This document shows, piece after piece, positions 1 to 10,519 of a stretch of 64,000 nt of DNA (positions within the stretch are counted from its first letter, which is position 1; every line of letters begins with the position of its first letter). The stretch is from Agrypnia vestita (taxonomy: Eukaryota; Arthropoda; Insecta; Trichoptera; Phryganeidae): contig JADDOH010023145.1 in assembly GCA_016648135.1 (NCBI GenBank), positions 186,001 to 250,000 of the forward strand, read 5' to 3'. The position numbers were made by a program, and so were the translations under genes. The notes beneath the pieces were generated by a model. It saw nothing but the letters and a program-made list of their open reading frames with translations, was not told the origin of the DNA and searched no databases.

Positions 1-550
1 ACGTCCAGTTGCTCGTATCTGTTTGCTAGTCTAGGAAGCCTTTGCAACGGGGAATTAAAGAAATAGTAGCTGCAGTTTCCAAGGCAAAACCTGCATGACT
101 TCTAGTTATGCGAGACGGAACACGCAAGCAGATACTTTCTACTAGTTGAGGACAGTCGATAATACCATTTATTAGTTTGTGTATACTAATATGATGAAAA
201 AAAAATCATATAGGGAAAACCAAAGGACAAAAAAATCATACAGGGATTCGAGATTAGGTAACATCCGCCGCCATTTGATTTATCAACAAATATTTTTTTA
301 AACTACAACAAAATGATAATAATACTTATCGCTTATGAGCATACCAGCTCAAACATTAACAACGGCTTATTTCCCTATGTGAAATCTATTTTCATCTTAT
401 CTGTAAAAAATAAAACTCAAAACTAACGTACATATATCCAAGCGTTTATTTTTGTTAAGCGTCTTAACAAAAACAATAAATTAATAAACGCATACGAAAA
501 CTTAATTTATGAGTATGGATTCCAACACCTTACAGGCGCAACTAGGGACA
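1..550. other. No gene seen
   Basis: AT-rich sequence with frequent stops in all frames and short A and T runs. I recognise no coding region, repeat end or RNA gene here. Confidence 0.5.
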
Positions 551-589
551 AAATTAAAAAAGGAAAAAAATGTCCAGAGTTGCATCACA

Positions 590-765
590 GTAATACGTCT
601 TCATTAGAATGTGTGCGTGCGTGCTCGGCGCCGTGTACGCACGCACTGTGATGCACACATTGACATAGAATATGGGGGCACAAGGCGGCGGCAGTAAGGG
701 CCGTGCCTTCGGTGCCATTCGCGCTCGCAGCCGCCGCTTTAGAAAAAAAAATGCGCTTCCTGAAA
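590..765. other. GC-rich island, unassigned
   Basis: About 175 bases are clearly richer in G and C than the flanks, with alternating GTGCGTGC-type runs. An open frame on the minus strand crosses it but has low-complexity Pro/Arg/Phe content and no motif I know. It may be a degraded element end or the remains of a CpG-rich segment. I assign no function. Confidence 0.3.
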
Positions 766-920
766 AAAATGCCTTTTTTGTGTTGATTATCACAAAGACT
801 GTATATTTTTAAAAGTCTACGTAGATGTTAATCAGCGTTCTTACAATTTAAGTGCAGAAACTAGGTATACTAATTACAGAAAATTTTCGGGTTTCGTGTC
901 TACCTTATGCGTCGGAATCT

Positions 921-960
921 CAGACGTTACGAGTTAAAAGAAAGGGAGTAAAAATAAAGT
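921..960 (+). repeat. End fragment of the AAAGGGAGT repeat family
   Basis: The run ACGAGTTAAAAGAAAGGGAG matches one terminus of a repeat family seen more fully at 19205-21180, 46965-47660 and 51215-51540. Only this terminus is present, so the copy is truncated. Confidence 0.55.
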
Positions 961-1671
961 GACAGCCCTAGCGTCAACGTAAGAGTAGGCTAATAACTTG
1001 CCGACAGGCCGGAGATAAACTACTGTTCTAGGTATATTGTGATTGCATAGACCACATTGTGGCGGTAAACCTTAAAGGCATGATGCATTAAAATACTTTA
1101 CCAGTTTGTGCAAAGGCACACTCAAAATTGTGTAAAAAGTAGGAATAATATTTAGATTTCAAAAAAACATTCGACACATTGAAACACCAGATTTTACTGA
1201 CAGTAATGGATAAATGTGCAATATGTGGATCACTAAAAAAATTACGTGACAAACACAAAACGTACACTCTGTTGTTGAAACTGTCTATGGTTGAAATGTG
1301 TTCTTAAACCATAGAAATCGCCTGCTTGAAAATGATAGGAGTTGACTTTCTGTTCGCGTATATTTCAATATATTCAAAATTTAAAATGTCTGATTTTTTC
1401 AAATCGCTTTTAAATCTTTCTTGATAATAAATGTGTTTCGGGTCGCATATAAAACCATGGCGGGCCGCGGGTTGAGTATGACTGCACTGGAAAGTTGGTG
1501 CTGTGCTCCAGCCTCATATTGAGACGAGCAACACGATGTCTCAAGAGCGGAATAAGCACAGCTTCCGGCAAACATTGCGGAAGTGCTGCAATTTAAGATT
1601 TTTCTCAATCACTGTATACTTAATTCACGAAAGTTTTCAATCGATGCATGATAATTAACAAGACAAACAAT

Positions 1672-2270
1672 GCGTGATGCAACGAATACGAATACGAATA
1701 TTCGTATTCGCCGAATAGAAGATATTTACCGAATATTCGTATTCGCCGAATATCATTACGAATATTAAAAACAAACTTTTTATAACTGAACGTAATGTAA
1801 ATTACGGTTTAACTGTGCACCGTGTTTCCGAACACACCTCTATTATTGGGGATTCCCCTTACATTGAAAGAATGGATTTGTTGAGTTCTCAAATTCTTTT
1901 TTCTATGGAACTCAAGCTGTCAATTGTTACTTGTTTCTTGTTTCACTGCAAAACATGAGTTCTTTCATCTAGTTTTTTTTGGGTTTTTAAAAAGTTTAGG
2001 TGCTCATTCCATGTAGTTTTTTTTTAACAAACGGATAAAAGAAATGTTGTGCTTTTATAACTAAGTTTTGCCGGTGGTAAATTTTAATTATTAAATCTCT
2101 TAGTAAAAAAAGAACAGTGGTCGTAGTATTTATTACCTTGTTGAATTATTCGTATTCGTATTCGCCGAATAGTAGGTTTGATATTCGTATTCGTACTCGT
2201 ATTCGCCGAATAGTAGGTTTGATATTCGTATTCGTGAAAGTATTCGTGAAAGTATATCGTTGCATCACTA
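1672..2270. mobile_element. hAT-like non-autonomous element, copy A
   Basis: The ends read GTGATGCAACGAATACGAAT on the left and, inverted, TCGTTGCATCAC on the right, giving a short terminal inverted repeat of the (TA)GTGATGCAACG kind typical of hAT MITEs. Both sub-terminal zones carry stacked ATTCGTATTCG/CGAATACGAAT motifs. On the right, a unit of about 45 bases ending CCGAATAGTAGGTTTGATAT occurs twice (around 2150-2230). The middle contains no transposase. A partial copy in opposite orientation lies at 4600-4912 and matches through a long internal stretch, including the AACTAGATGAAAGAACTCAT region on its complement. I could not match an 8-bp target duplication, so hAT membership rests on end sequence alone. 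Confidence 0.6.
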
Positions 2271-2689
2271 AAAACTAATCTCTCAACAAAACAAGAAAAG
2301 GTCATGCCAATACAAAATTCTCCGAACTCTGTCCATGAATTGGAGGACATGTTGAGTCTTATTTAAGTATCCACTCCACCATTCACGCAAAATCGTCGAA
2401 GCACCGACGCTGAACTTTTCAAGCTCTGCCTCTCTTCCTGTCCGTTTGCTCATTACTGGCTATTGTAGTTCTTTACTGCTTCTACAGCTCAAAATGCTCG
2501 CCTCCACTCTTCAAAATATCGGGCTTTGTTTAATTTAGACATCCATCAAAACGGCCCATATACACATAATATAAAGTTTATATGCACTGAATGAAAAAAT
2601 AAATTAATCTTTCATAAAAATATTATGAATTTAAACTGGTCTATTTAGACCTCCTTTTTAGGAGTAAAAAATTTAAATAATTTTCATGC

Positions 2690-3240
2690 GTATTCTAGAG
2701 TTTATGTTAATAATTCGGATTAACGTCATATATATGCAAGTCTCATTTGCCAGCAGCAACATCTATATATATTGTTTCATGGGAATGACAAATTTCAAGC
2801 ATAGATAAAGTATCCTAGTTGTATTGAATAAAATGAGCGAGGTATATACAGTAATACTATAAATACAACATTCCATAAATTAGATTGTGTAAAGTGTCTC
2901 TTGAGCCAGCCAATGACAGGTTGTATGTCCTGTAAACGCCTAATAATGACATTCACACATACTTTCCAATATCAATAGCTTCAACAATATTTTCGTATGT
3001 ATGTTCTGAGAACACAATTACAGGATTTTGTCCACAGAGGGATAAATGTCAATTAAGAAAAAATATAGAAGTGTCGCAGAAATGAAACTATTTATATGTG
3101 AAATGTGTATGGAAGTCTTTATACGGTGGCCCAGGGCTTATGACTTTTATGTTTATGGAATTGGTGAACGCTGCATTGTATTAAGTGATCGGTTTAAGCA
3201 CCACCAGCTGACCAGCTCAAACAGGTCATGAGACCTGGGC
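2690..3240 (+). repeat. Dispersed repeat family Y, copy 1
   Basis: Segments such as TGTTTCATGGGAAT, AATTTCAAGCATAGAT and GGAATTGGTGAACG recur in the same order at 28600-28740 and 29390-29715, and in part around 5020-5640. No protein is readable. The order suggests a short non-autonomous element or the 3' untranslated part of a LINE. Its ends are not determined. Confidence 0.45.
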
Positions 3241-3303
3241 CACCCTATTAAAACCTCCATACACGTTTTCCATTCCAACATATGGTCTTTGTGAGACTAA
3301 CTA

Positions 3304-4260
3304 ACTAACTAACCGCCGTTTCACGCCGTTTCCCCGCAGGGGTAGGAAGAGAGGACAGAACGCCATATTTTTCTATCTTTGCACACCACTTTTGCTTCGG
3401 CTACATTCATACATTTTCTCATGCAAGCTCTACGGTTAACAGGGCCATCCTCCAATATCTGTAGTATCTGATCGTACCAGGTCTTTGGCGGACGCCCTCT
3501 GTTCCTGTTCCCTTCAACACTCGCCCCATAGGTATATTTTCTTAACCATACTTTCCTCGCTCATGCGTTCACTATGACCAAACCATCTCAGCACTCCATT
3601 CTTTATTCTGTCTACCACATTACATCCAGCATTACATTCACTTCTAATCTGTTCATTCTTCACTCTATCGACCAAAGATTTTTGCATCGACCGCATTCAG
3701 TAGGGATGGGTAAATTAAATAAAATATCGATATTATCGACATATATCGAATCGATATTTTTAAAAATCGATATTATTTTTTTATTTTTTCAAAAATGTAA
3801 GGGGAATAAGCTTTTGGGGACCAAAAAAAAAAAAAAAGGTCACCGGAAAAAATATCGATGACCAAAAAAAGGTCGCCAGAAAAAAACTGAAAAAGATACC
3901 CAAAAAAGGAAAAAAATGACCAAAACTAAAAAAGTCGCCAAGAAAAAAATATCGGTTATCCCAAAAAAAAAATCGATATATCAAAAAAAAAAATATCGAT
4001 ATTCGATATATCGCGAAAAAATATATCGACGATAAATATCGATATTTTTACCCATTCCTACCATTCAGTCTACTTTTATTCCTCTTTTGCCAATTCCAGG
4101 CTTCACTCCATACATCAGAGTTGGCACTAGAACGCCATTATGTATTTCTAGTTTTGCTTCTTTTGACTTGGTTCCTAATGGCTATAATGGTATTGAGAGC
4201 ACCAGTAACTTTGTTACCGCAGTCACTTTGTGAGACTTCTGTAATACATCAAATAAATTT
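3304..4260 (-). mobile_element. LINE 3' portion, minus strand, interrupted
   Basis: The minus strand encodes the C-terminal part of a non-LTR retrotransposon reverse transcriptase. In reading order it shows VTGALNTII, then VPTLMYG, then after the interruption LVDRVKNEQI, VVDRIKNGVLRWFGH and ERMSEE. The 3' end is a tetranucleotide tail, seen on the plus strand as ACTAACTAACTAACC at 3300-3315. Frame changes and stops make it a dead copy. A MITE (3701-4060) splits the coding part. The closest sister copy is at 5113-5571 on the other strand. The FGH-x-ERM pattern is common in RTE/CR1-like insect LINEs; I do not name a clade. Confidence 0.75.
3701..4060. mobile_element. hAT-like MITE inserted in the LINE
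   Basis: A 360-bp element with terminal inverted repeats TAGGGATGGGTAAA and TTTACCCATTCCTA (one mismatch). The flanks are GCATTCAG (3693-3700) and CCATTCAG (4061-4068), an 8-bp target duplication with one change. The sister LINE at 5113-5571 shows the unoccupied sequence. The interior is built from repeated ATCGATAT and AAAAAA motifs and codes for nothing. The 8-bp duplication points to hAT. Confidence 0.8.
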
Positions 4261-4599
4261 TACTTTATATTGTGAAAAAATGCACCAAGACAAAAAAATT
4301 AAATCTTTGTTTTATAAATTCTCTTTTGTGTAAAATATTCAAAATGACATAATACACGTTCTTAACCAGCGATTATAATTATTTATGAAAGTGACCTCTG
4401 TTCGCAAGGCAGATAAGAACCAAATTTTGTCGGTATTTTTTTTCTTGTATTTTGTGGTTACTGCAAACAAGTATAGTTCTTTTTTCTGTTTGTAAATTCC
4501 TAGCGGTCGAAAATAATCTTTCTGAGGCGACAGTAGATGGCTTTAATGAAAAATACTTCTGGGGCAGGTTTTTGTCATGTCATTGGATTTAATTTGAAA

Positions 4600-4912
4600 T
4601 TATTTTATAAGAGTTGACACTTTTACACACAAACGGAAATAAAATGGAAGGAACAATATGTATTACAAGACAAAAACTACATGAAATGAACACCTAACCT
4701 TATTAATAACCCAACGAAACTAGATGAAAGAACTCATGTTCATCTTTCAATGTTAGGGGAATCCCCGATAATAGAGTGCGTAGGTGTGTTCGGATACACG
4801 GTGCATAGCCGAACCGTAATTTGAATTGCGTTCAGTTATAAATAGTTTGATTTTAATATTCGTGATGAAATTAGGCGAATACGAATATTCGTATTCGTAT
4901 TCGTTGCATCAC
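4600..4912. mobile_element. hAT-like element, copy B, truncated
   Basis: It matches the element at 1672-2270 in reverse orientation and ends CGTATTCGTTGCATCAC. The partner terminus is missing on the left, so this copy is truncated or broken. With copy A it forms an inverted pair about 2.5 kb apart. Confidence 0.6.
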
Positions 4913-4914
4913 TA

Positions 4915-4975
4915 CTTCTAACGTTAGGTATGGTTGCTTGAACATTTTAGACTCGTAATCAAGGCAGGAATATAC
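4915..4975 (+). repeat. Fragment related to the foldback element
   Basis: TGGTTGCTTGAACATTTTAG followed by ACTCGTAATC and GGCAGGAATATAC resembles the inner part of the palindromic element at 19469-20893. A longer relative is at 56440-56740. Confidence 0.5.
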
Positions 4976-5019
4976 TCCTAAGAGGTTATTAATGTTTTCA
5001 AAAAACCCTGTTTATGGAA

Positions 5020-5640
5020 AAATATGTATAGAAGTCTTTATAGATATAATAATAACAACATACAGCTAATACAGATACATATTTCCCATATATATAGCTT
5101 CGTCTCTGTAAGGCTTGAAGCCTGGAATTGGCAAAAGAGGAATGAAAGTAGACTGAATGCGGTAGAAATGCGGTCACTAAGACGCTTGTGTGAAAAATCT
5201 TTGGTCGATAGAGTAAGGAATGAACAAATTAGACGTGAATGCAATGCTGGCTGTAGTGTGGTAGATAGAATAAAGAAAGGAGTGCTGAGATGGTTTGGTC
5301 ATGTGGAACGTATGAGCGAGGAAAGGATGGTTAAGAAAATATATGAGGCAAGTGTTGAAGGCAACAGAAATAGAGGGCGTCCGCGATAGACCTGGCACGA
5401 TCAGATACAACAAGTTTTTGAGGATGGCGTAGCAACAACCGTAGAACTTGTATGAGAAGATGTATGAATGTGGCCGAAGCAAAAGTGGTGTGCCAGGATA
5501 GAGGAGTGTGGCGTTCAATTCTCTCTGCCTACCCCTGCGGGGAAACGGCGTGATGGTTAGTTAGTTAGTTAGTCTCTGTAAGATTTCTATAATTTATCGT
5601 AATTCATACATTCTATCGTTTTGATTCATAACTGATTACA
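5020..5640 (+). repeat. Repeat family Y, copy interrupted by a LINE
   Basis: The motif TATATAGCTTCGTCTCTGTAAG, then GATTTCTATAATTTATCGTAAT on the far side of the LINE, matches the end of family Y near 29660-29700. The LINE at 5113-5571 landed inside it. Confidence 0.45.
5113..5571 (+). mobile_element. 5'-truncated LINE with (TTAG)n tail and 11-bp target duplication
   Basis: The target duplication GTCTCTGTAAG occurs at 5102-5112 and 5572-5582, which fixes both ends. The insert begins inside the reverse transcriptase C-terminal region. It encodes EAWNWQKRNESRLNAVEMRS, then VVDRIKKGVLRWFGHVERM and NRNRGRPR, with a stop near 5389. The 3' end is GGTTAGTTAGTTAGTTA rather than poly(A), so priming used a short tandem tail. 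It is shorter and less decayed than the copy at 3304-4260. The intact duplication suggests a fairly recent insertion. Confidence 0.85.
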
Positions 5641-5912
5641 GAAGCTTACAGCGTAGTGCAGTTTACAATGTTGCTGTGTTCAGTTGACCTAAAATGTCAT
5701 GAGTCACCAGACTCGCGTGTAATTAAAATAGAGCTACGCAACCGTCCAAAAATGTAATGTTCCTATAACGTATAATTATAAATTGTCCTTCACTACCACG
5801 CAGACGTGAACTATATACGTACAAGTGCGTGTGCGTGCCCGCTCTTTTGTCGTTAATTAATCCTTAATTGAAGCTACTACTTTACATTCATCACGTAGTG
5901 GGCGCCAAATTC
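5640..5912. other. No gene seen
   Basis: Ordinary intergenic-looking sequence with no supported feature. Confidence 0.4.
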
Positions 5913-5914
5913 CA

Positions 5915-6240
5915 AAGCTTTATTTTTATTTATTTATTTATTGCCCTTATGGGCTTTTACAGATATACAGAATATAAATAACATAAGACAGATACAATAA
6001 TAATACAGTTAAAAGGTAAAATAATAATACAGAAAAATTTATTATCCATTTCCATTACGTTGAGATGTAAAGAAATGTATCAGCTTTGTCCTATACACAG
6101 TTATACTATCAGCAAAAATGTCAGCCGCCTCTGCATGTTCATTCCCTAATGATCTGTGGATCTGTGGTAATCTGTAATTAGTAATCTGGGAATTACAGTT
6201 TGCTAATGCATTAGTTCTGACATTTCCACTATAATAGAAT
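5915..6240 (-). mobile_element. LINE C-terminal fragment, minus strand
   Basis: Read from 6240 downward, the minus strand is open for about 60 codons and encodes YYSGNVRTNALANCN and later IHRSLGNEHAEAADIFADSI, then a stop and an A-rich tail (seen as T(A/T)TTATTTATTT at 5925-5940). The layout of a final short protein segment followed by an A-rich 3' end is that of a 5'-truncated LINE. Similar 3' ends with GCCCATAAGGG-type sequence appear near 45790. Confidence 0.6.
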
Positions 6241-6286
6241 AATGCACTGTGTTTTGATGACTTCGATGGGGCATATATATAGCGCT

Positions 6287-6435
6287 GGATTTTTCTTCTT
6301 CTTCTCCAGAAACTTCGCCACTGCTGGACATAGGCCTCTTCTAATATTTTGTCAATCCATTCTTCCTTTTTTTGCTTCTGTTATCCACCCACCACCCGCG
6401 ACGGGGACAATATCATCGGCCCACTTTTTCTGATT
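6287..6435 (-). mobile_element. LINE 3'-end fragment, minus strand
   Basis: The minus strand reads RWADDIVPVAGGGWITEA and then RGLCPAV before a (GAA)n tail. The last part of many insect LINEs looks like this. The same tail occurs at 46252-46312. Confidence 0.6.
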
Positions 6436-6849
6436 GATTGATGACGGGATATTATTTTCAAGATTGCGTTTTCAAAATGATTTCTTGAAATATGCAAAAA
6501 TACATTTGGTTTTCACGAAAAGCTATTTTTAGTTTTTGGGTCCCTTGAATTTTGTATTAACAAAGTTCCGTGGCATGTGAATATATTATTCGAACCGCGC
6601 AGGAGTGGTATTACACGTGTGACTGAGGCAATAACGCATATTCTCGTTTATATTCCATATTTCATTTCATTTCGAAAACATCGTTGGAACGGCGATTCCA
6701 AACTGTTAGGCCGGCCGCACTTTGGATACGAATTAGTACGTACGTATTCGTACGATTATTTTCGTACGTATTGAGCGCGCACATTGTTTGGGTCTTGCGT
6801 TGGTCACGATCAGTTACTTTTCGCATTTCTACAATAATTTTTGTACCAA

Positions 6850-7116
6850 ATGAATAATCTGTACCTTCTGGAAAACTCTCTTCTTACTCGTAGACTACTA
6901 CTGCGTCGCCAGCATCGTAGAACCAAATGGGTGAACGAAATATCATATACTAGAAGGGATTAATTTGGTAAATTGCATCATATTATGCCAGACTTAAATA
7001 ATGACAAATTTCATGACTATCTATCTAATAGATTCACAAATGCTGGGGAGAATCGAAGTGCAACGAGAGCCCATAATATCGGAGAAATATTTAAAGGTTT
7101 TTTTTGTTCGAAGTAA
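6850..7116 (+). pseudogene. Harbinger transposase with internal deletion
   Basis: A single frame from ATG 6850 to TAA 7116 has one internal stop (after YTRRD). The first part, RRQHRRTKWVNEISYTRRD then FGKLHHIMPDL, resembles the N-terminal basic patch and RxEyGafhxLmxEL segment of Harbinger transposases. The last part, ATRAHNIGEIFKGFF then CSK and stop, resembles their C-terminus. The catalytic core between YLSNRF and ENRSA is gone without loss of frame. It is a dead remnant of the source gene inside its own MITE. Confidence 0.7.
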
Positions 7117-7146
7117 ATAATTATACCTCACCTTCATTAAACCAAA

Positions 7147-8190
7147 TTTTTATTTATTTTATTTTATTTATTTTTTATTTTTTAATTTAAAGACTATCGA
7201 CAGGTCAGAATGACCCTAATGGATAGTCATTTAGGACAAGGTGATTAGTACAGTTACAGTTTACGATGATACATTGAAATAAAACATGAATACATTATAC
7301 AATACAAGTATACTACTACAGTAAGTGATTACAAGATGAACGAAGTTCACATTCTCCGCACGACATAATAGGCATGTAGGCTCCCAGGTCAACTAAGTCA
7401 GAAAATGTGTACCCGCGCTTTGTGGCTATAAAATTTTTGTTTAGGTTGATTTCCGAAGAGTCCGTCTTACACGCTCAAACTATTTTCGGTCAGGAGCGAT
7501 ATAATTTCTCTCTTAAACTGAGATTGTGTCATGTGAAATATGTCAATGTTGGGGTTACATGACGTTACCTCGTTGTACTGGTTTAGCATTCTAGGTAGAG
7601 GAGAGAAATAACCTATGTTGGTGTTGTAGACCTTTGTGTGGAATAGTGTTTGGGATCTCAGAGACCGGGCAGGTATATTAATATCTATTTGCGAGAGTAT
7701 TGAGGGCGAGTCTAGTTTGTTGTTTACTATTTTGTGGAGTGTCATAAGGTCTGTGATTTTTCGTCTTTTTTCTAATGAGATTATATGGAAATTTTCGAGT
7801 CTTTTGTCGTATGTATCGAGCAATTCATTTAGGCCTTGTCTGTGTGTCAGTGATTTAAGGAATTTTTTATGGATTTTTTCGACTCTGTAGTTGTGAATTT
7901 CGTGGTTGGGTGACCAAATTGTTGATGAGAACTCCAGTAAACTTCTGATGAGGGATTTATAGATAGCAATTGGAGCGGCTGTGTCGTGGAATTCTTTCGT
8001 TGCTCTGAGAACGAAGCCGAGAGTTTTGGATGCTCGCCTAGAGATATCGTCTATGTGGTGGTTGAATTTGAGGGAGTTATCAAAGGTTATTCCCAATTAT
8101 TTAACTTACAGGTATTTTTAGTTCTTCGGGGATTCTCCACCATGATCTGTGCTGATGGTCACGCAGTTGAATCGCTTTGGTCCCACAAAC
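7147..8190 (-). mobile_element. 5'-truncated Jockey-like LINE nested in the Harbinger element
   Basis: Poly(A) appears as a T/A-rich run at 7147-7188 on the plus strand. The coding part runs from about 8190 leftward. The 5' edge at about 8190 is inferred from loss of the LINE reading, since I found no clear target duplication. Confidence 0.7.
7467..8096 (-). CDS. LINE reverse transcriptase C-terminal region (partial)
   Basis: 209 codons are open. Motifs in order are LGITFDNSLKFNHHI (just upstream and at the start), SKTLGFVLRAT, IYKSLIRSLLEFSSTIWSP, IHKKFLKSL, KRRKITDLMTLHKIVNNK and YFSPLPRMLNQY. This is the thumb and C-terminal part of a Jockey/CR1-type LINE polymerase. The catalytic palm (YADD) and the endonuclease lie in the missing 5' part, so the frame cannot make an active enzyme. 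Related tails are at 35700-35880 and 47706-48230. Confidence 0.8.
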   Translation of the reverse strand: MGITFDNSLKFNHHIDDISRRASKTLGFVLRATKEFHDTAAPIAIYKSLIRSLLEFSSTIWSPNHEIHNYRVEKIHKKFLKSLTHRQGLNELLDTYDKRLENFHIISLEKRRKITDLMTLHKIVNNKLDSPSILSQIDINIPARSLRSQTLFHTKVYNTNIGYFSPLPRMLNQYNEVTSCNPNIDIFHMTQSQFKREIISLLTENSLSV

Positions 8191-8579
8191 ATTTGTGGTC
8201 ATGTATCAAATTGACACAATTTTCAAAATTATCGTACGAAATCGTAAAATTTTCCGAACAAACTCGGATCGTGTCGGACGTCGCATCTATACGTGCGTAC
8301 ACGCACTATTAAATTATGTACAGTGTGCGATGTTCAATACTACTTCGAAGGTCAGGAATATACTCGCGTATTCGTACGTATACGTACTACTCAATTTCGT
8401 ACGAAAACGCATCCAGTGTGCGGCCGGCGTTAATCCCGACACTCTTTTTCTCTCTCGCTCGCACAAATACGCTCCCATCATATCGATCCCACTTAGCCTT
8501 GTTCCAGTTTCTTCCAGGCGCATCTCCTTACATGTTCCATTAGCGAGGGTTGACAGCTGGCTCTTGAATATCAGTTGAC

Positions 8580-9097
8580 CATGGAAAAAAGACGACACGG
8601 ATGGTTTACACAGCCGACAAAGGTTAGTGTACACATGACAATTTATGTCCGTGACAAGGGAATTAGTCTAGTATGTATTTTTCTCAGGGTTATAAGCGTA
8701 AACCGAGCAAAATTAGGATTTATTTTCACACGGCTACAAGGCCAATTACTGCATCGAAACACACCACCAAAACACCCAGGTTTGAAAGCATGACGTCGCG
8801 AGACTGCACTCTTTAACGTTTTGCGGTAAATTAGAAATTACTGGAAGGGCTTAGAAGCCAGTCGATCATACATGAAATTTCGCGAAATACCGTTCCCTGT
8901 TTAAGGAATGACTGTGATTCCGCAGAAACGAAACCAGAGATAAACGGTAGAAGCGACAAACGGCGATTAAGTATGGCCAGCGAAATACATTAAGAGAGTA
9001 ACTACCAGTACATCTATTCAATAGTGAATAGTGTTATCTGAGACATGCGAATACTCTGGAAAGACCAGTATAAAGTGACCCACTTACAACGTTATTA
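8580..9097. other. No gene seen
   Basis: Mixed-composition sequence. Several short frames exist, but none has a recognisable motif or a plausible splice context. Confidence 0.4.
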
Positions 9098-9149
9098 GTG
9101 AGAAATTGCGTGATTGAAAGAACAGTACTCCAATTAAATTCATATCCAG

Positions 9150-9225
9150 TGACTTTGGTGAGAATTGAACCCGTAAGCCCCGGTACAAGAAGCCAATATC
9201 ATGCAAGCTGGACTACGAGGGCCAC
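9150..9225 (-). repeat. tRNA-derived SINE head, degraded
   Basis: On the minus strand GGTGGCCCTCGTAGTCC is followed by ATTGGCTTCTTG and, about 45 bases on, GGGTTCAATTCTCACC, a B-box-like run. The order matches the better-kept head at 50583-50660. The A-box region has diverged. Confidence 0.5.
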
Positions 9226-9320
9226 CAACAGGACGGATTTCATTAAATATAATACATATTTATATCGGCTTGTGGAATGGGGATTGGAATACAAATGCAT
9301 ATTTGACGTAGTCTACTAAT

Positions 9321-9543
9321 TAGTGATGGTATTTTAACTGGTTAAACAATAACTGAATTACTTATTTGAGATTTCTAACTGATTGTGTCGATGATTTGTA
9401 ACTGTTTTTTTGCAATTTGACGGGCAACCATCGGTACTCTCCAATAGTTATTTCTGAGTTACTAATAATCAATACAATCAGACACAAATCTCAAATAACA
9501 GTTCATTAAAAATCGTTAAAAAGTAACGCTTTGGCCATCACTA
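9321..9543. mobile_element. hAT-like MITE, 223 bp
   Basis: The ends are TAGTGATGG and CCATCACTA. The flanks CTACTAAT (9313-9320) and GTACTAAT (9544-9551) agree at seven of eight positions. The inside has AT-rich motifs such as ACAATAACTG and CAAATCTCAAATAAC and no coding capacity. The TIR and 8-bp duplication fit hAT. Confidence 0.75.
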
Positions 9544-10033
9544 GTACTAATGTGAAACTAGTTAAAATTTGGTTTAAATCGGTCAAAGGGTAATAGTTTT
9601 TTTAAATATTTTTTTATTGTTAAACGCCCAAAGCTCCTATACAAAAGCCAATAATTGAAATATTTTTTCCGGAGAAATTCGTGATCACTTGGAATGTACA
9701 AGGCTGAAAAGCGACAGGTCAATTCCAATAAGCCCGAGACAACGTGTCGAATTGCGTCAATAGATCGTGCTATTTCAATAGGAGAGCAAGACACGAACAA
9801 ACCTCATAACAGATAAACATTGCACGAGCGTATTCCTTGCAAGACAAAAAGGCTGCGAGGAGACAACATAAGAAAGGAACCTCGATCATGACCCCCTCAA
9901 CTTTAATATTTATAATATAGTTTTATACGAGCTTCCTCCTTAATAAGCGTGACTTAGATATAATAATAATAAAGAGAAAACAGTATTTAACACCACTAGT
10001 TATTGAGTAATCAACATGTTCCGGGACCAACAA

Positions 10034-10131
10034 TGAGGGCGGGCAGACTCACTGCTCACCTAGGACCGTTTTGAAAGCACAATCTCCTATATTGGTCTTA
10101 CTCATTCGCCGCCAGGTTGACATTTTTTAAT
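10034..10131 (+). repeat. Short dispersed repeat Z, copy 1
   Basis: The core CTAGGACCGTTTTGAAAGCA, then CTCCTATATTGGTCTTACTC and ATTCGCCGCCAGGTTGACAT, recurs at 17275-17362 (same strand) and 42822-42920 (opposite strand). It is about 95 bp long. No coding or tRNA-like sequence is visible. Confidence 0.6.
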
Positions 10132-10519
10132 GCTTAAGGTAACGGTGCACCAGCGTTAGCACGGCTCCCATCCGAAATTAGTTCCCATTGTCCCGATAGT
10201 TCATTTCTTTATTTCTTGAAAATAAAAACATTGACCGCATACGTATTTAAATACAGTGAATGTTCCGGGACTAATCAAAAATAAAAAATAAATATAATAG
10301 TCTAAGAGCCAGCGACCGCCAGACTTACGTTATAGTATCAAACCTAAAGTATTTTTTATAGATGTACACTGTAGTAAGTAAGAAGGTTAGGATATTATGA
10401 CATTGAGTTTGGGGGATTTTGGGAGATAACAGGTACAAAAAACCGTGTAAGTAAAATGTAAAAATAACAAACCTTATTTTTAATATGTTTAACGTCACAA
10501 TACTAAACATTTACATTAA

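Larger units (their letters stand above)
6709..8429. mobile_element. PIF/Harbinger non-autonomous derivative
   Basis: The ends are GGCCGGCCGCAC (6709) and GTGCGGCCGGCG (8429). The inverted repeat continues inward through TTGGATACG and CGTACGTATTCGTACG (right arm CGTACGTATACGTACT). The same trinucleotide TTA flanks both sides (6706-6708 and 8430-8432), which is the target duplication of PIF/Harbinger. The left interior keeps both ends of a transposase gene (6850-7116). A LINE occupies about 7147-8190. Without the LINE the element would be roughly 680 bp. Confidence 0.85.

Noticed and set aside
1672..2270. 8-bp target duplication for hAT-like copy A
   Set aside because: Flanks around both ends do not match at enough positions to claim one.
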